A stretch of 64,000 nucleotides of DNA. Source: Gymnopilus junonius (Eukaryota; Basidiomycota; Agaricomycetes; Agaricales; Galerinaceae). The notes below the pieces were generated by a model, which had not been told where the DNA came from, did not search any database, and saw nothing but the letters and a program-made list of their open reading frames with translations. The DNA lies in assembly GCA_015501075.1 (NCBI GenBank), contig JADNYJ010000002.1, positions 434,001 through 498,000 of the forward strand, in the 5' to 3' direction. Shown piece after piece: positions 33,477 through 45,344 of the stretch; positions within the stretch are counted from its first letter, which is position 1, and each line of letters begins with the position of its first letter. The position numbers and the translations under genes were made by a program.

Positions 33477-36400
33477 ATGGAATTTGGCACAGTGCAGACG
33501 ACTGAGCTCGAGCGCTATCTCAACCAGCCCGCCACTCTTGTCCTCGATATCCGGCCCCATGCCGCCTACTCCGCCGCCCGCATCCCGCACGCCGTCTCCC
33601 TCTCCGTCCCCTCCACCCTCCTCAAGCGGCCGCTCTTCTCCCTCCAGCGCATTGCCGCCATGCTCCCCTCCCCGGCCGCCCGCACCCGCTTCTCTGCCTG
33701 GCCCGCCGCCGCCGCCGTTCTCGTCTATGATGCCGACTCGAGCACCCTTCCCGAGTCCTCCAACATCGCCGGTCTTCTGCGCAAGTTCAAGTCCGACGGC
33801 TTCAAGGGCGATCTCCTCTGGCTCAAGGGCGGCTTTCAGGCTGTCTGGAGAGAGCAGCCCCACATCCTAGACACCCTCCCGGACTCTCCCGATGCTGAGC
33901 CAGATGACGACGACGACGACGATCCCGCAAAGCCCTCCATCCTCAGGCCTCGTCATCTCCCTATGGCCGCCTTTTCCCTCTCCTCCACCACTGTCCACAA
34001 TTCCCCCATCAAGCGTCTCCCTAATCCCCAGGCCCACTTCACCGCCCACACCGCAACAGCCCTCGCCCATCCCGCTTTCAATCCCTTTTTCGACACCATC
34101 CGCCAGAATACTGAGCTTTCCCACGGCATCACCGAGCGCATCCCACTCCGTCTCCCCCGCAGGGTCCGCCGCAGGATACTCGAGCTTCCATTTCCCTGGC
34201 TCCAAGATATCGCTCGCCGTGCCGCACATGCCCCCCACCCCCCCAAATCATTCTCCGAGAGTTCTTCAGAATCCGAAGGCGACTCAGATGACTCTGCAAA
34301 CCCGGCCGACATCGAGCAGGGCAAGGAGGCCCTGGCCATGCAGTTCTTCAAAATCGAGCTGTCCGAGCAACGCCGTCTCATGGGCATCATGGAGCACCAT
34401 TCCAAGGAGAGTGGCCATGTCTCCGAACACTCGTCACGCCCTCGCACCTCTATCCCATTTCCATATAGCATAACAGCTGGCATAGAAAAGGGTGCAAAGA
34501 ACAGGTTCGCTTTTTTAGAATTTTTCCCTTCTTCTTTCGTACTCATAACTATTGTACAGATACCGGCATATCTGGCCGTTCGAGCATGCTCGTGTTCGAC
34601 TCCATCAGAAGAAGGATGCAGACGACGATTATGTCAACGCCTCGTATATTCAACCCCTTGGCACCAACAGGCGGTATATTGCTACTCAAGGTCCTCTCCC
34701 CGCAACCTTTACCGACTTTTGGACGTGAGTATTTTCTGTCCTTAAAAAGTATCAAGACGATTTAAAATATCAATCAGACTTTGTTGGGAACAAAATGTTC
34801 ATGTCATTGTCATGCTAACTCGAGAGGTGGAAGGTGCCATGGTCAAGTGTGGCTCGTATTGGACAGACACTGTGTTTGGTCCTTTACGTCTTCGGCTCAT
34901 CTCCAAGGAAGGATATTCCCCTTCAGACGAATATGCATCCACTGCCGGTTTCTTTGACCAGAGCGCTGTAATATCTGCATCCGCCATGCGATCGCCACGA
35001 AAGCATTTCCCCCGTTCTACAGGTTCGCAGGTACATCATCTACACTATCATAACAAGCAGTCAGAGACCATCAAAAGGGTGTTTGAACTGTCACACACCG
35101 GATATCCTGAATCCAAGCCCAGGAAAATAATACATTTCCAGTACCTTGAATGGCCTGATTTGAACGTCCCTGATGATCCAAGGGGCGTTTTGGGTTTGAT
35201 TAAGCAGGTCGAAGAGGCTGTCAACGAAACTGGCTCTGATGACCAACCCAGTGATCCCAAGAAGCGTAAAAGAGTTGCCAGCCAAGTCTCATTAAGCGAA
35301 GTCGACGACAAAACAGGAATTGCTAAACACGCATTGGGGAAAAATAGCCCAGTCCTATTGCATTGCAGTGCTGGCGTAGGGAGGACTGGAGGCTTTATAG
35401 CTGTTGACGCCATTCTAGATGCGATTAGGAGGGAGGTCCGAAGCAAAAATCCAGCCCGGTCTCCCCCTGATGACGCCATGGACATCGACCACCAAAACCA
35501 AGCCAACACTATGGATGTCGCGTCACTTAACACGGTGCCTCTTGCAATGTCCTCTGGTACAGAAGGTGGAAAGACCGTTCATTCGGATCAAGTTCTCACC
35601 GTCCACGTTCCGGTGGCAACTCCGATGCCTGTCGACCAGCCGGATAGTGCGGGAAGCGATGACCCGTCCTCTGCAAACGCTTCAATGACCAGGCAGTGGG
35701 CTGAAAACGTACGAGACGAAACTGGCATCGACGGCGCCCATTCCAGCCATCAGCGATCAAATAGTCAAGATGAGAATGTGTCGTCGAACTCGTCCGCGTC
35801 CTTGTCTGTGCCAGAGTCGTCAAACCTGGGTGCGTCTTCCATAGATACGGGGATGTCCACTCCCGGAGGCGATTATTCTAATTCTTCTTCTTCGGCTGGA
35901 ACCTCTGTTTCTGGCGTATCTTCAACGTCGAAAGCAAAATTCCCCTCTGCATTGGCTGATGAATTGCGTCAGGCCGTCCTTCAGAGTCAACAAACTGCCA
36001 TAGAACACCGTTTGCGTACCGTTTCGGCGCCAATTATGAATCCCAACCTATCTTTTGGCAGGGGTCGGCCTCCTAGATTAGATGATGCCACAAATTCGTC
36101 TGGGTCTCTCGCCTATCCTCCGTTGAAGATACGACAGGAAAATGCGAATGATCAAGATGGTTCCCGCAAACCGTCCACATTGTTCTTTGATTTCAGTGAT
36201 GCAAGTCCAGTCAAGCTAAAACCTCTATCTCACAACCTTGGTGGATTGTCGAGTGAGGGTGAAATTCCGTCGCGATCTCAGTCTCCTTCGGCGGACGAGG
36301 CGACCAGACAGCCTTCTCAGTCCGTCCCAATCTGGCCGTCCGCCGCTGAAGAATCACACCTTGCACTTCAAAGCAAATCTTTTGACTATAAAGAACCGAG

Positions 36401-36926
36401 GCCACTGCACGAAGACTTCACTCCACCACCTTTGACGTCGTTTGAAGATCCTATATGGGAAGTCGTCCATGATATGCGTGAACAACGTATGAGCCTCTGT
36501 CAAAGTCTGAGACAATACGTCTTTGTTCATGCCGCTATCATCGAAGGTGCTCTTATGGTGGTCGATGAAGAGAAGGAGATTGCTGCGGGTCTCAGGCCAA
36601 GAACTGTCTATCCAGAAGCCAGTCGAGAAGCGTCAACGACGCCCTACCAAGTGCATAGACAGCCTGCTCGCCCATATGACACGACATCTGTTGCGTCAAC
36701 CTCGTCACTTTCTCTCGGGAAGCGAGGAGCCAGCCCGACGGAGCTTAATAAAGAAAGCAAGCAGGGAAATGTTCTGCTTTCCAAGCGTCCGAGCATCAAG
36801 AGGAAGCAGCGGAGTGGGGACGAACTGATTGATGATGAACGTTATTACCCTCTATCGGCCAGAATTCCCCCGAGTGTGGCGCATGCCGGAAACACAGGGG
36901 TTTCGCCCGTGGTTATGACCTCCTAG
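33477..36926 (+). CDS. Rhodanese-domain plus protein tyrosine phosphatase
   Basis: Exons 33477-34504, 34560-34724 and 34778-36926 join to 1113 residues. The N-terminus (LNQPATLVLDIRPHAAYSAA, RIPHAVSLSVPS, LWLKGGFQAVWRE) is a rhodanese-like domain, but a Cys at its active loop is absent, so it is probably a non-catalytic docking module, as in MAP-kinase phosphatases. The PTP domain has DDDYVNASYIQPLG, YIATQGPLPATFTDFWT, VIVMLTREVEGAMVKC, YLEWPDLNVPDDP and the signature HCSAGVGRTGG with catalytic Cys and Arg. A long Ser-rich tail of more than 500 residues follows. The layout resembles fungal PTPs that switch off MAPKs. Start 33477 is favoured; 33430 is an in-frame alternative. Confidence 0.9.
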
Positions 36927-38520
36927 CCAATGTGGTCTGAGGAAAAGCATCTGACTCTCGATTTATTTCATTCATCCTCTATCTTTGGTCGTACACTGAC
37001 TGAATGGACCTAAGCCGTTGCGCGCCACCCAACTAATCCTTTGCATACCATTTACTATTACATACTCCATTAACTTTCCTTTGGATTATTTATTTAATAT
37101 TCTCCTTGCCTGATTTCTTTCTTTCCTCGTTTGATACTTTCTCTAGCATTCATCATTGTACAAATGCCCCCCCACACTCACCACTCGTAACCTATCTCAT
37201 CCATGCTGATATAAATTTATTTTTCGGTTTTTGGTTCTCTACATTTTGGTCGACGATCATTCCCTTCACTCCAGGTAGACGGACCCTTGGAGCGGCCCAG
37301 GTTCTGGATGCCACATTCTCGACTGATTTTTCTTCTCAGAGTGACTCATCCTAATGAAACATCGCTGAGAAAGTTAATTCATGCCTTGAGCATTCGTCCT
37401 CGAGGCTTTCAAATTTTCCGGGGTGAGCACCATGGCGTTGGGGAAGTCGTCAAAAATTAATCATCATCTCCATCAGCTCTTGTTCTTTGGCATTCTGATT
37501 TCAGCATCAGAACAAGCGGCAACTTCTTTCTCCTTTCTAGCACGTCTTCTCCCATGAGTCCAAGAGTTCTTTTGACCTATTTGTTAACTAGGCTTTGTTT
37601 GCCTCGTGATAGATCCTCGCCGCTTTAAATGAACCCCGTCAAAGCTTAACGACTATCTTTCACTCGTATGACAAATTTGTACAATGGGAAAAAAAAGAAG
37701 GGGAAATTCCGGTGAAGTGGAAATATTAACATTGCTTTTGCTTGCAAATAATTTACTCCCACTCTGCAGTCACTGCGGCCGTCAACGCTCTCTCAATCAA
37801 CTATTGTTGCACCCCGAGTATGTCCGCCCGCGTTTCATTACTCCATCTAGATCTGAGGCAAGGATTGGGTGCATTAGTATCATCCAGTTTTTGCTCCACA
37901 GTCAATACGAAGTAGTCAACTTGACTTCTTGCAGTTTGCTCAGAACCGGGCATTGCTGAAAAGCGGCCTCAGCTGCGAAAGCACCTGTGCAAATTAGAAT
38001 TTTTTCAACTCGATGGTTCGTCCGAGCAGGAGCAGCTGATTTCCCCGTGAACGAGGTAATCGGAAATACCGTTACAAACAAAAATGTATGATCGTTGTAA
38101 GTTTACGGACCTCTCGGATTCAGTAAGCGGTGATTTTTTTTTCAGAAGTTTTGGGCCTCACAACACATCAGATCCTGCGCAGTTTCGCTTTACTTGCATA
38201 CTATGCATGGTCATAATTTATCAGAGACTGCTCGTAAGTGGCCTTAAAATTAAAGCTCCGTGTCAACGGGGTATGTAGTCTCTCAGATCTATATTGACAT
38301 TTGGCTCCATTTCTATGATAAGCTCATACATCGCACTGATCTAAAGGCCGCTCACCATATAGCACTTCTTCTGACACTCTTCTTCCCATGCTGCATGTGT
38401 CTCGACATGACCTCACACTAATCACTTTTGGATGTTCGGCCTTCATAGCCTCCTTAAAAGCAGCCACTGGGTTAAGATTGATGGACCTCCCCATTGTCAG
38501 ACCATTAGCTAGTGCTGCAG
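36927..38520. other. Long intergenic region, no gene seen
   Basis: About 1.6 kb, AT-rich, on the 5' side of the WW gene. Short frames on both strands lack motifs. It likely holds the phosphatase 3' UTR and the WW-gene promoter. I see no tRNA, repeat or transposon end here. Confidence 0.55.
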
Positions 38521-39941
38521 ATGTCCTCCTCGTTGAAGAACTCCGACACCAGACCACTTCCTGAGGGTTGGACTGAACATTTCGATTCTGAGTATGTCTG
38601 CATGTTTTCCTCGAGTCACGTTCCTTCAAATGACCGATCATCCCATGTGGCTCTCTCATTAGGAGAAAGACGTGGTTAGTCGTGTTTTCTCTTTTGCTTC
38701 AAGAAGTCCGATGCTAATCGGGATTTGAACCGCTTACCAGGTACTATGTTGATCTCGTACCGGAACCGCCAAGAGTGACCTTCATCCACCCATGCGACCT
38801 AGAAGGAAAGCATCCGACAAGTGCTCCTGCTAATTCTAGAGAGCATCCAAGTAAACAACGTCTATCTCAACGTCCTGTCGGCCCGCGAAAGAGTTCCACG
38901 GCGTCGCTGAACCCTGCCCTTCATGACACAACTCAGCGACAACGACGTGCTACGGTCGCTCAACAATTATATGCCAGCTCTCTAAATCCAGGGTCCCGTC
39001 AACTCCTGCTGACGCCCGACCCGCCACCACATCACCAACAATCGGTTTCAAGCAGTCCTGGTCCCGAAGACGTCGCCTCCAGCTCCAGCACTTACTCATC
39101 CAGGAAAAATCCTGTTTCGTCGACGTCATCTTCCCTTTTAAATTTAGACCACCATGACCCACGGAAGGTGTTTGATTGTACACGGATGGCTCCTGGAGTA
39201 CGTCGCATGACGGTCAACGGAACTGGCCTCCCACGTAATCTGGCGCCCGGTTCTTCACCTCGGGATGGGAAGGGTTACGGTGCGCATGAGCTGTATCATC
39301 CCTCTGTCAGCAATGTCACTCCGTCACCTGTTCCTCCCAAAGATACCCCGGATAACCACCCTCGAGGATCTGCGCTGCCCATGCTCACAACACAAGATAC
39401 ACGGTTAATTGGGTCTTCCAGCTCTCAGTCCGAAACTCTTTCCCTTGCAGCTCGCGGCGCAGAATCTGCGCCTGATGTCATGTCTCCTCTGGACAGTGAT
39501 ATATATTCCGGCGTCACCGAGGATGGTTTGCTTGTTGCTCCCGGAAAGCCCTCAGTCTTTACGCCGTCAAAGTCCTCCGCAACGTTAGATGTGTCGTCAT
39601 TGAAGGGCAAGCGTCCGGAAAGCTCCAGTTTATCACAAGCTAGTGCAAAAATGTCTTCGACGGACACAGGGATATTGCAACCAAAACCAATTCGACCCAT
39701 GCAAGGAGTCAGTCTCAATCTTCAAGTTCAGGCTGCAGTCATGGCAGAAACGCGAGAAGATGACAGTACAAAACACCCTAAAAGCACAAGGAAAAGTCAG
39801 CTTCTGAAAAATTTTAGCTTGGGGATCAGCAAAGGAAAGACCAAAGTTCTTATTGATCCATATCCTGAAGATGCCTCGAGCTATGGAGATTCATTAACCT
39901 CGAAATTTGACGAGTCTTTTGTGTTGGTAAATACCAATTAG
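38521..39941 (+). CDS. WW-domain protein with a 12-nt microexon
   Basis: Exons 38521-38591, 38663-38674 and 38741-39941 give 427 residues. The N-terminus RPLPEGWTEHFDSE joins through microexon residues RKTW to YYVDLVPEPPRVTFIHPCD. This is a WW-type fold with the first Trp, the central aromatic pair and the final Pro, but with no obvious second Trp. WW domains bind proline-rich peptides. The rest is Ser/Pro-rich and disordered-looking, with QPKPIRPMQGVSLN and SQLLKNFSLGISKGKTKVLI near the end. Many Agaricomycetes have such proteins of unknown role. Both introns are GT-AG and in phase. Confidence 0.75.
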
Positions 39942-40249
39942 GCGCAAGGACAATCATGTTGAAACTTTGCTCATGTACACTTATGCTTTTGATATAGAAG
40001 AGGATCTCATGAATTGTCATGAAATGTATTATTACGGCCGAGTACTAACCCACTATTGATCTTGCAAAGGAATGTGAAGCAATAATGGATGCTAAAGTAG
40101 TGTATTAAATGTGAATACAACAACAGGGGGGGTTTCTATGTTAATGAGACAGAAATCGTCCGTGCAATATTGATACAGAAGGGATATGTTGTAAATCGAG
40201 GAGCAGGGTAAAATGCTGAGGACAGAGTATCGAGGGACATACAGGTTTG

Positions 40250-40954
40250 TCATGAAGCTACATTGAAGGACTCTCCGCAACCACAAGCATCCTTGATATT
40301 AGGATTCTTGAAGACAAACTTCGAACTAGTGAAATATATCAGTACGCTTGCATCAGCCAAGTCACGAGGATGCCACATACCTCAGCTGATCTTCCTTCCA
40401 ATCCATTTCACTCCCAATTATTGAGAAAAGAGCTTTAGAGTCTATTAGGACTCTGACACCGTCCTGAGTGACGATTTCATCGAATTTGCCGGGTTTGTCC
40501 ACATAGTCTAGGTGGTATGACAAGCCAGCACAACCCTTGTTCCGCACACCTATGCGAATGAGTTGTGGGGTCGGTCCATTTAAGAGATTGCGCAGACGAG
40601 CTACAGCAGTGGGTGTCTGCAGAAGCAGAGTACAAATCAGCGAATTGAAGTAAAGAATAGATAAATATGACGTACGATAGTAAGCGCTGCTTTAGTTGAA
40701 CGAATCTTTGGTCGTGGTTTCTCGGCCTTCGGAGCTGGAGGAGGAGGTGCAGCTGTTTGTGGTGCAGCTGCATCTGGAGATAGCATGTGTTCGGCCGGTA
40801 TGGTTACTGGAGGCACATCAGGGAGAGTGGGTGTCTGGAGGTGGTGGCTCGGACCATTGCGGAGGGCAGACATCATCGCTCGTCGGGCAAAGACATTGGA
40901 GGACAGAGAAGGAATATGGAGAGAACAGCGAGCTCGAGCAATAGATAAGGACAT
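40250..40954 (-). CDS. isa1: Mitochondrial Fe-S assembly protein Isa1
   Basis: A-type Fe-S carrier needed for making [4Fe-4S] clusters in mitochondria. The N-terminus MSLSIARARCSLHIPSLSSN is rich in Arg/Ser, like a mitochondrial targeting peptide, followed by a Pro/Ala-rich linker. The core has AVARLRNLLNGPTPQLIRIG, VRNKGCAGLSYHLDYVDKPG, GVRVLIDSKALFSIIGSEMD and FKNPNIKDACGCGESFNV. The three Cys of the family (one in KGCAG, two in CGCG) are present. The protein is longer than bacterial IscA because of the leader and linker. A distinct second A-type gene (Isa2) is not seen here. Confidence 0.93.
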
Positions 40955-41245
40955 GGTAATCCAAGAAAGAGAGGTGGTTTGGGTATGACGGTACTCAGGG
41001 CCAAAAGAAATCTATCATTTAGTCATGTTGTCCAATGTCCTCTGTCCTGGCCAATCACATGCCTCCTATTATATGTCTAAAAGTCTACAGGCCTTACGTA
41101 AGAAAATATTCGTATTTAGTACTCAAGTCAATTGTCCATGTTAGTAGGTTAGAAAGTTGCTGTTGATGGGAAGTATGCAGGAGGGTCGTGGGGTAACGGT
41201 ATGCATGCAATGTCCGATAGGTAATCGCATTTTAGCATGTGTCGA

Positions 41246-42514
41246 TTATATTGACCCTGCGTCTGGTGATGGAGAAACGGAACTGTATTTAGCGCGGAAA
41301 GGAAACATTGCAGAATGGGTCTGGTTGATGCTGCTGTATGCAGGCGCCGGTGCGGTCTCGCTCAGATGTTGTCGTGAACGGTTGAGGATCTCATCCGCAA
41401 TATCCGAGCCATATAGGTCCGCAAGTTGACTGAGAAACATGGATGACGGAATTAAAACGGGGAAGCGGAAATAAATAAGAGGAAAACTTACTTTGCATAG
41501 TTCTCCATGATAACGGCCATGGTAGCCATGTTGAGGCGATACCTCTCAGGCATCATGCCCTTTCCGAATCGATATGTGATATGATTGGAGCAAAGCAAAC
41601 CAGCAAGCATTACTCCGACCTGAAAGGGTACAAGAATGAAAGACGCCGCGTACCACCTCTTCAACACGAATTTCTCAAAGTCTAGATACGGGCTTTTGCA
41701 TCCTGGCAGAACGCTTCGGGCGTAGCATGTCTGCGACACTGTAGCCTCGACGAAGGGCGAAAAATACCCACAACACTCTAACTGATTCTGGATCCTGAGC
41801 CGACCTTCGGCACCTAGGTCCCGAGACCATTGTGCGTTAATTTTGCCTTCGAGATTGAATGTACGTCGTTTATAGGTCATGTATCCAGGGGTTACGAGGA
41901 ACGCGAAGGTGATCCAAGTTAAGAAAGTGTACCAGGCGAGGAAACCGCGATTGTTGAGTACGATACCGGCCCAGCCAATAACGCAAGTAAAGATCCCCAC
42001 CGAGGCTGCGATTGTAGAGAGCACCAGCTCTGAACGATTGCCGGCCCGTATGACATCGGCATGGTCCCAGACGTTGAACCAAGTGAGAAGACACACCACC
42101 AGCGCAGCGAGGGAGTAAATAGTAAGCTGTTTTCAGAACACATGTCAAACAGCAAAGAGAAAGAATATGTCAAAGACGCACGAGAGTGTTTGTGCAGAAA
42201 AGAATCCACTTAAATCTGTTCCACCTCAATCTCTGCTTCCCTTGGGGCATTCGTGCCTCATTGCTTTTAAAAGCCTCAATCCCACCACCTCTCTTGGGCA
42301 AGGAAGGTTCATCACCTTTCCCCTTTCTTTTCCTAGTCCCGCCAGAGAGGATTGAAGAAGAGAATTTTGTTGGAATGTAGTTGACACTTAATGAGAGGTC
42401 GCCTGAGTTGGCAGAGGCCAAAGAGAGGTTGTCGCGAGAGTTACGGATACCTGAAGCGAAAGGTGCATTGGGAGGAGTGAGCAGCCCATAGTTGCTGGAA
42501 GATGGACTGTTCAT
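41246..42514 (-). CDS. Tetraspanin-like membrane protein
   Basis: Four hydrophobic segments are visible: FCTNTLLTIYSLAALVVCLL, STIAASVGIFTCVIGWAGIV, FLAWYTFLTWITFAFLVTPG and ASFILVPFQVGVMLAGLLCS. Between TM3 and TM4 is a large loop with QNQLECCGYFSPF (the tetraspanin CCG motif) and further Cys residues in VSQTCYARSVLPGC. A cytosolic N-terminal region of about 110 residues (start MNSPSSSNYGLLTPPN) precedes TM1. Introns at CTC/GTGCGT and AA/GTAAGT are in phase, and the tail runs QLADLYGSDIADEILNRSRQ. Fungal tetraspanins act in appressoria and hyphal growth; the exact class (Tsp2/Tsp3) is not assigned. An upstream ATG at 42547 is possible. Confidence 0.85.
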
Positions 42515-43148
42515 GTCGACAAGGATAGGTCGTGTGGAGCCTGCCAATGAATAGGCAGAGTTGGCATGCGAAATTACAGATGTCCGTCTACGTGGACGTT
42601 GAAGTCATGTAAGATGAAGGCTTAGAGATTGTTGGTGAGAGAAGACGGAAAAAGAATGCGCAGCGGTGATCAGAACGGAGTTAATGGACCACCACCCGCC
42701 CTGGGCGGCGAAAGGCTGTACTCACGGAAAACCGCCAATATCATCCATCTACCGCACAACATTCGAGGGGAACAAATCAGAATTCTAATCATCTCTCATC
42801 GACAGAGGCCTACGTGACTCTCCCGTTGTTCGTTCCGATGGCCATCATTGGGGCTAAGGTATGCAGACCAAACCCGTTGCATACAGAGAGGAGGTACGTA
42901 TAATAAGACAGTTCAAGGAAAAAAAACGAAAGGCTCTTCTTCCCCCCAACATCAACTTTGTTCACATGGTCTTCTGTATCAGTTGGCGCGGGGTTTCAAT
43001 GCCGTTGCCCCGCCCAAACCCTTACATTAAAATTGATGCCCACAATATTCCATGAAAGATAACCCAAGGTTTGTGACGACAGCGTCGCTCAATCACACAC
43101 CGTATAAAATTACATACTGCCTAAGTTTCTTGCACGTAGTTTCCTGCG
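42515..43148. other. Intergenic, no gene seen
   Basis: About 630 bp between two minus-strand genes, presumably the tetraspanin promoter and the BAR-SH3 gene 3' UTR. No ORF with coding character, RNA gene or repeat recognised. Confidence 0.5.
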
Positions 43149-44973
43149 TCATTCTTTAGCTATAATCTCGACCGAAGAGCCGCCAACGAGCTTACCAGGA
43201 AATACGCCTTGAACCCCGTTCAATCGACCTGTCCACCAGTCTTCTGCGCTCTCCGTTTTTTCTATGAGTTCAATTCTATCCCCTGCAGCGAATGAAAGAT
43301 CGCCGTCCGCCTGGTGTTCATGCACGTTAGGTCAAGTAAAATCAAGAAAAGCAGGCAATCATACCTGTGCAGCAAAATCATACAGTGCTACGACATACTT
43401 AATTTGAGGGGCCGGCTTAGGCTTGGGCTTTAAGGGAGGAGGTGGTGGCGGAGCTCGCTTCGCTGCAGCAGGAGCTGAAGCGGCTGATCCAATACTTGCT
43501 GAGGGTGTATAAGGAGGAGGCGCCGCTTGAGAGGAACTCGATGGAGGTGGCGGGGGAGTTTTCTTGTATCCTGACGAGCTAGAAACAGAACGAGCAGGAG
43601 GCGCACCAGCTTTCAAACTGGAAGCAGCGGATGATGGCCCACTTTGTGACCGAGCAGCTTGTACCATTCTCGCTGTGGAATGACTGCCATGAACAACATG
43701 CTTAGCCAAAGAGATAAGAGGTGCTTACAAACTGAAACAATTCTCTTAATAATTCCTAGGTTTTCAATGACACTCCATGCATCTGTTCGTTTGCTTTCAT
43801 AATCCTCCATAATCTGAGCACCAGGGGCGTTCGAGATGTCGTATTTGGTCTCGTCTGCGAAGCTGTTCATCTTTTCGAGCAATAAATAATATATATTGAG
43901 TCTGTATATTTTTTATGTTACGTTCAGGCAATAACCAAATAGCAGGAAGACACAATACCCACTGCATATAAAAGAATGAATTGAATAAAGGATCAATGAA
44001 CTGGGTCACAAGCATCATGAAGCGAGGGAAATCTTGTTTCAGTGCATTGTTGATATATTCGTATTCATTGGTGGCAATTTCAAAGTCTTGCTCAAGCTTT
44101 GAAAGGAAATCAGTCAAAAACACAAGACCTAATAAAACGACAGACCTTGAACAGGTTTTTCTCGTCACTCAAAGACTTGTCCTTCTTGTCCCTCAATTTC
44201 GTCAGCGAATTATTGAAGCGATCATAGTCAACCAGCTGGTCGCAAGATCAAAAATTGAACAAGAGTAAAACGACCGATGTTACCTTGTGATCTCTCTTCG
44301 TAATGGTCTTCCGAATGGTCTTCATTACGGACTGGAGCTCCTTTGCAGGCCCTAAAATGCGCGTATCGATGAGTTCTAATTCTGGCCCGATAAGCTCCCG
44401 CAATTCTTGCATAGCAGACTCAAGTTTGGTAACGCTTCGAATTGTTTGGGATGCTTCAGGATGCTTGCCAATGATATCATATTCGCCTGCGATGGGTTGG
44501 AATATAACTGCAAAATGCTGGGCAAATCCTGCTCCGGCGGTGAAGAGAGCTACAAGGAGGGAGAGAAAGGGACAAGTAAATAACAAGGTAGGGAGATATG
44601 CAAGATGTAAATGAACTGGTCAGATTTTCCTTCACTTGACAAGACAGTAGGAAGACCGTACATGTAACGGCCTCAATGAATGCTTTGGTATCCTTGATCA
44701 ACTTATCCGCGGCTTGTTCTAGGGCAGTGAAGTGGCGTTGATAGTCATCGAATTCAGGGTCAGTTGATTCTACAGGTAGGGTCGACCAGAAGATGGCGAG
44801 AGACCTGATGAGTTAACGAATGTACGGCGACTAGCCGGATACCCTTACTCTTCGACATTCCAATCCTGCTGGTGACGGCGAATGGCGTCCTGCGACGGTA
44901 AGTAGGTAAGACATTCGTTGGAAAAATATGAGCAAAGTACGTACCGCGCCAGCGCCTTTCCTATTCCCTTCAT
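43149..44973 (-). CDS. hob1: BAR-SH3 protein (Rvs167/Hob1, amphiphysin-like)
   Basis: This protein bends membrane and links it to actin in endocytosis. The BAR domain begins [20 protein letters not shown] and runs through [33 protein letters not shown] helix ([20 protein letters not shown]), [19 protein letters not shown] and [21 protein letters not shown] Pro/Ala/Ser-rich linker ([17 protein letters not shown]) follows. The C-terminal SH3 has [40 protein letters not shown] and [11 protein letters not shown], ending EIIAKE. ALYDF, the WW pair and the final P are the SH3 peptide-binding residues. Several short introns. Known fungal relatives have the same order. Confidence 0.92.
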
Positions 44974-45344
44974 GATTGAGAAGTCGTCACAAGTAGCCTG
45001 ATGCTGCGATTTGGCGGGATGACGGAGCTGTAACAGGGCGCGCACATTTCCTACTCAGGTAAGTGCAGCTTTCTCACGCCTCCTAAATGCCAAGGACCAG
45101 ATAATGAAAGCCAGTAAATACCAAGTTACTTTGGACAAGAACATGAACAGACAATCCAATATATTCAGCTACAGATAGCCTTATGTTTTTATTTCTGACA
45201 AATCCGAGCCCGATATTTAAGCTTAGGGGCTGAATGCATACTTCACAAGCTATGACGTCACGTGCTATCCATCTAATCTGACTTCGATTCGGAGCCTTGG
45301 ACCCTTCTCCAACTCACTAGCTCACACTCTACTCTCCATCTATT
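44974..45344. promoter_or_regulatory. Divergent promoter region of hob1 and sdo1
   Basis: About 370 bp between divergent start codons, AT-rich. No specific operator is recognised. Confidence 0.4.

Noticed and set aside
33441..34546. Long minus-strand frames opposite the rhodanese exon (140, 123 and 197 codons)
   Set aside because: They are shadows of a C-rich plus-strand exon with a clear protein domain; their Gly/Glu-rich products are an effect of codon bias.
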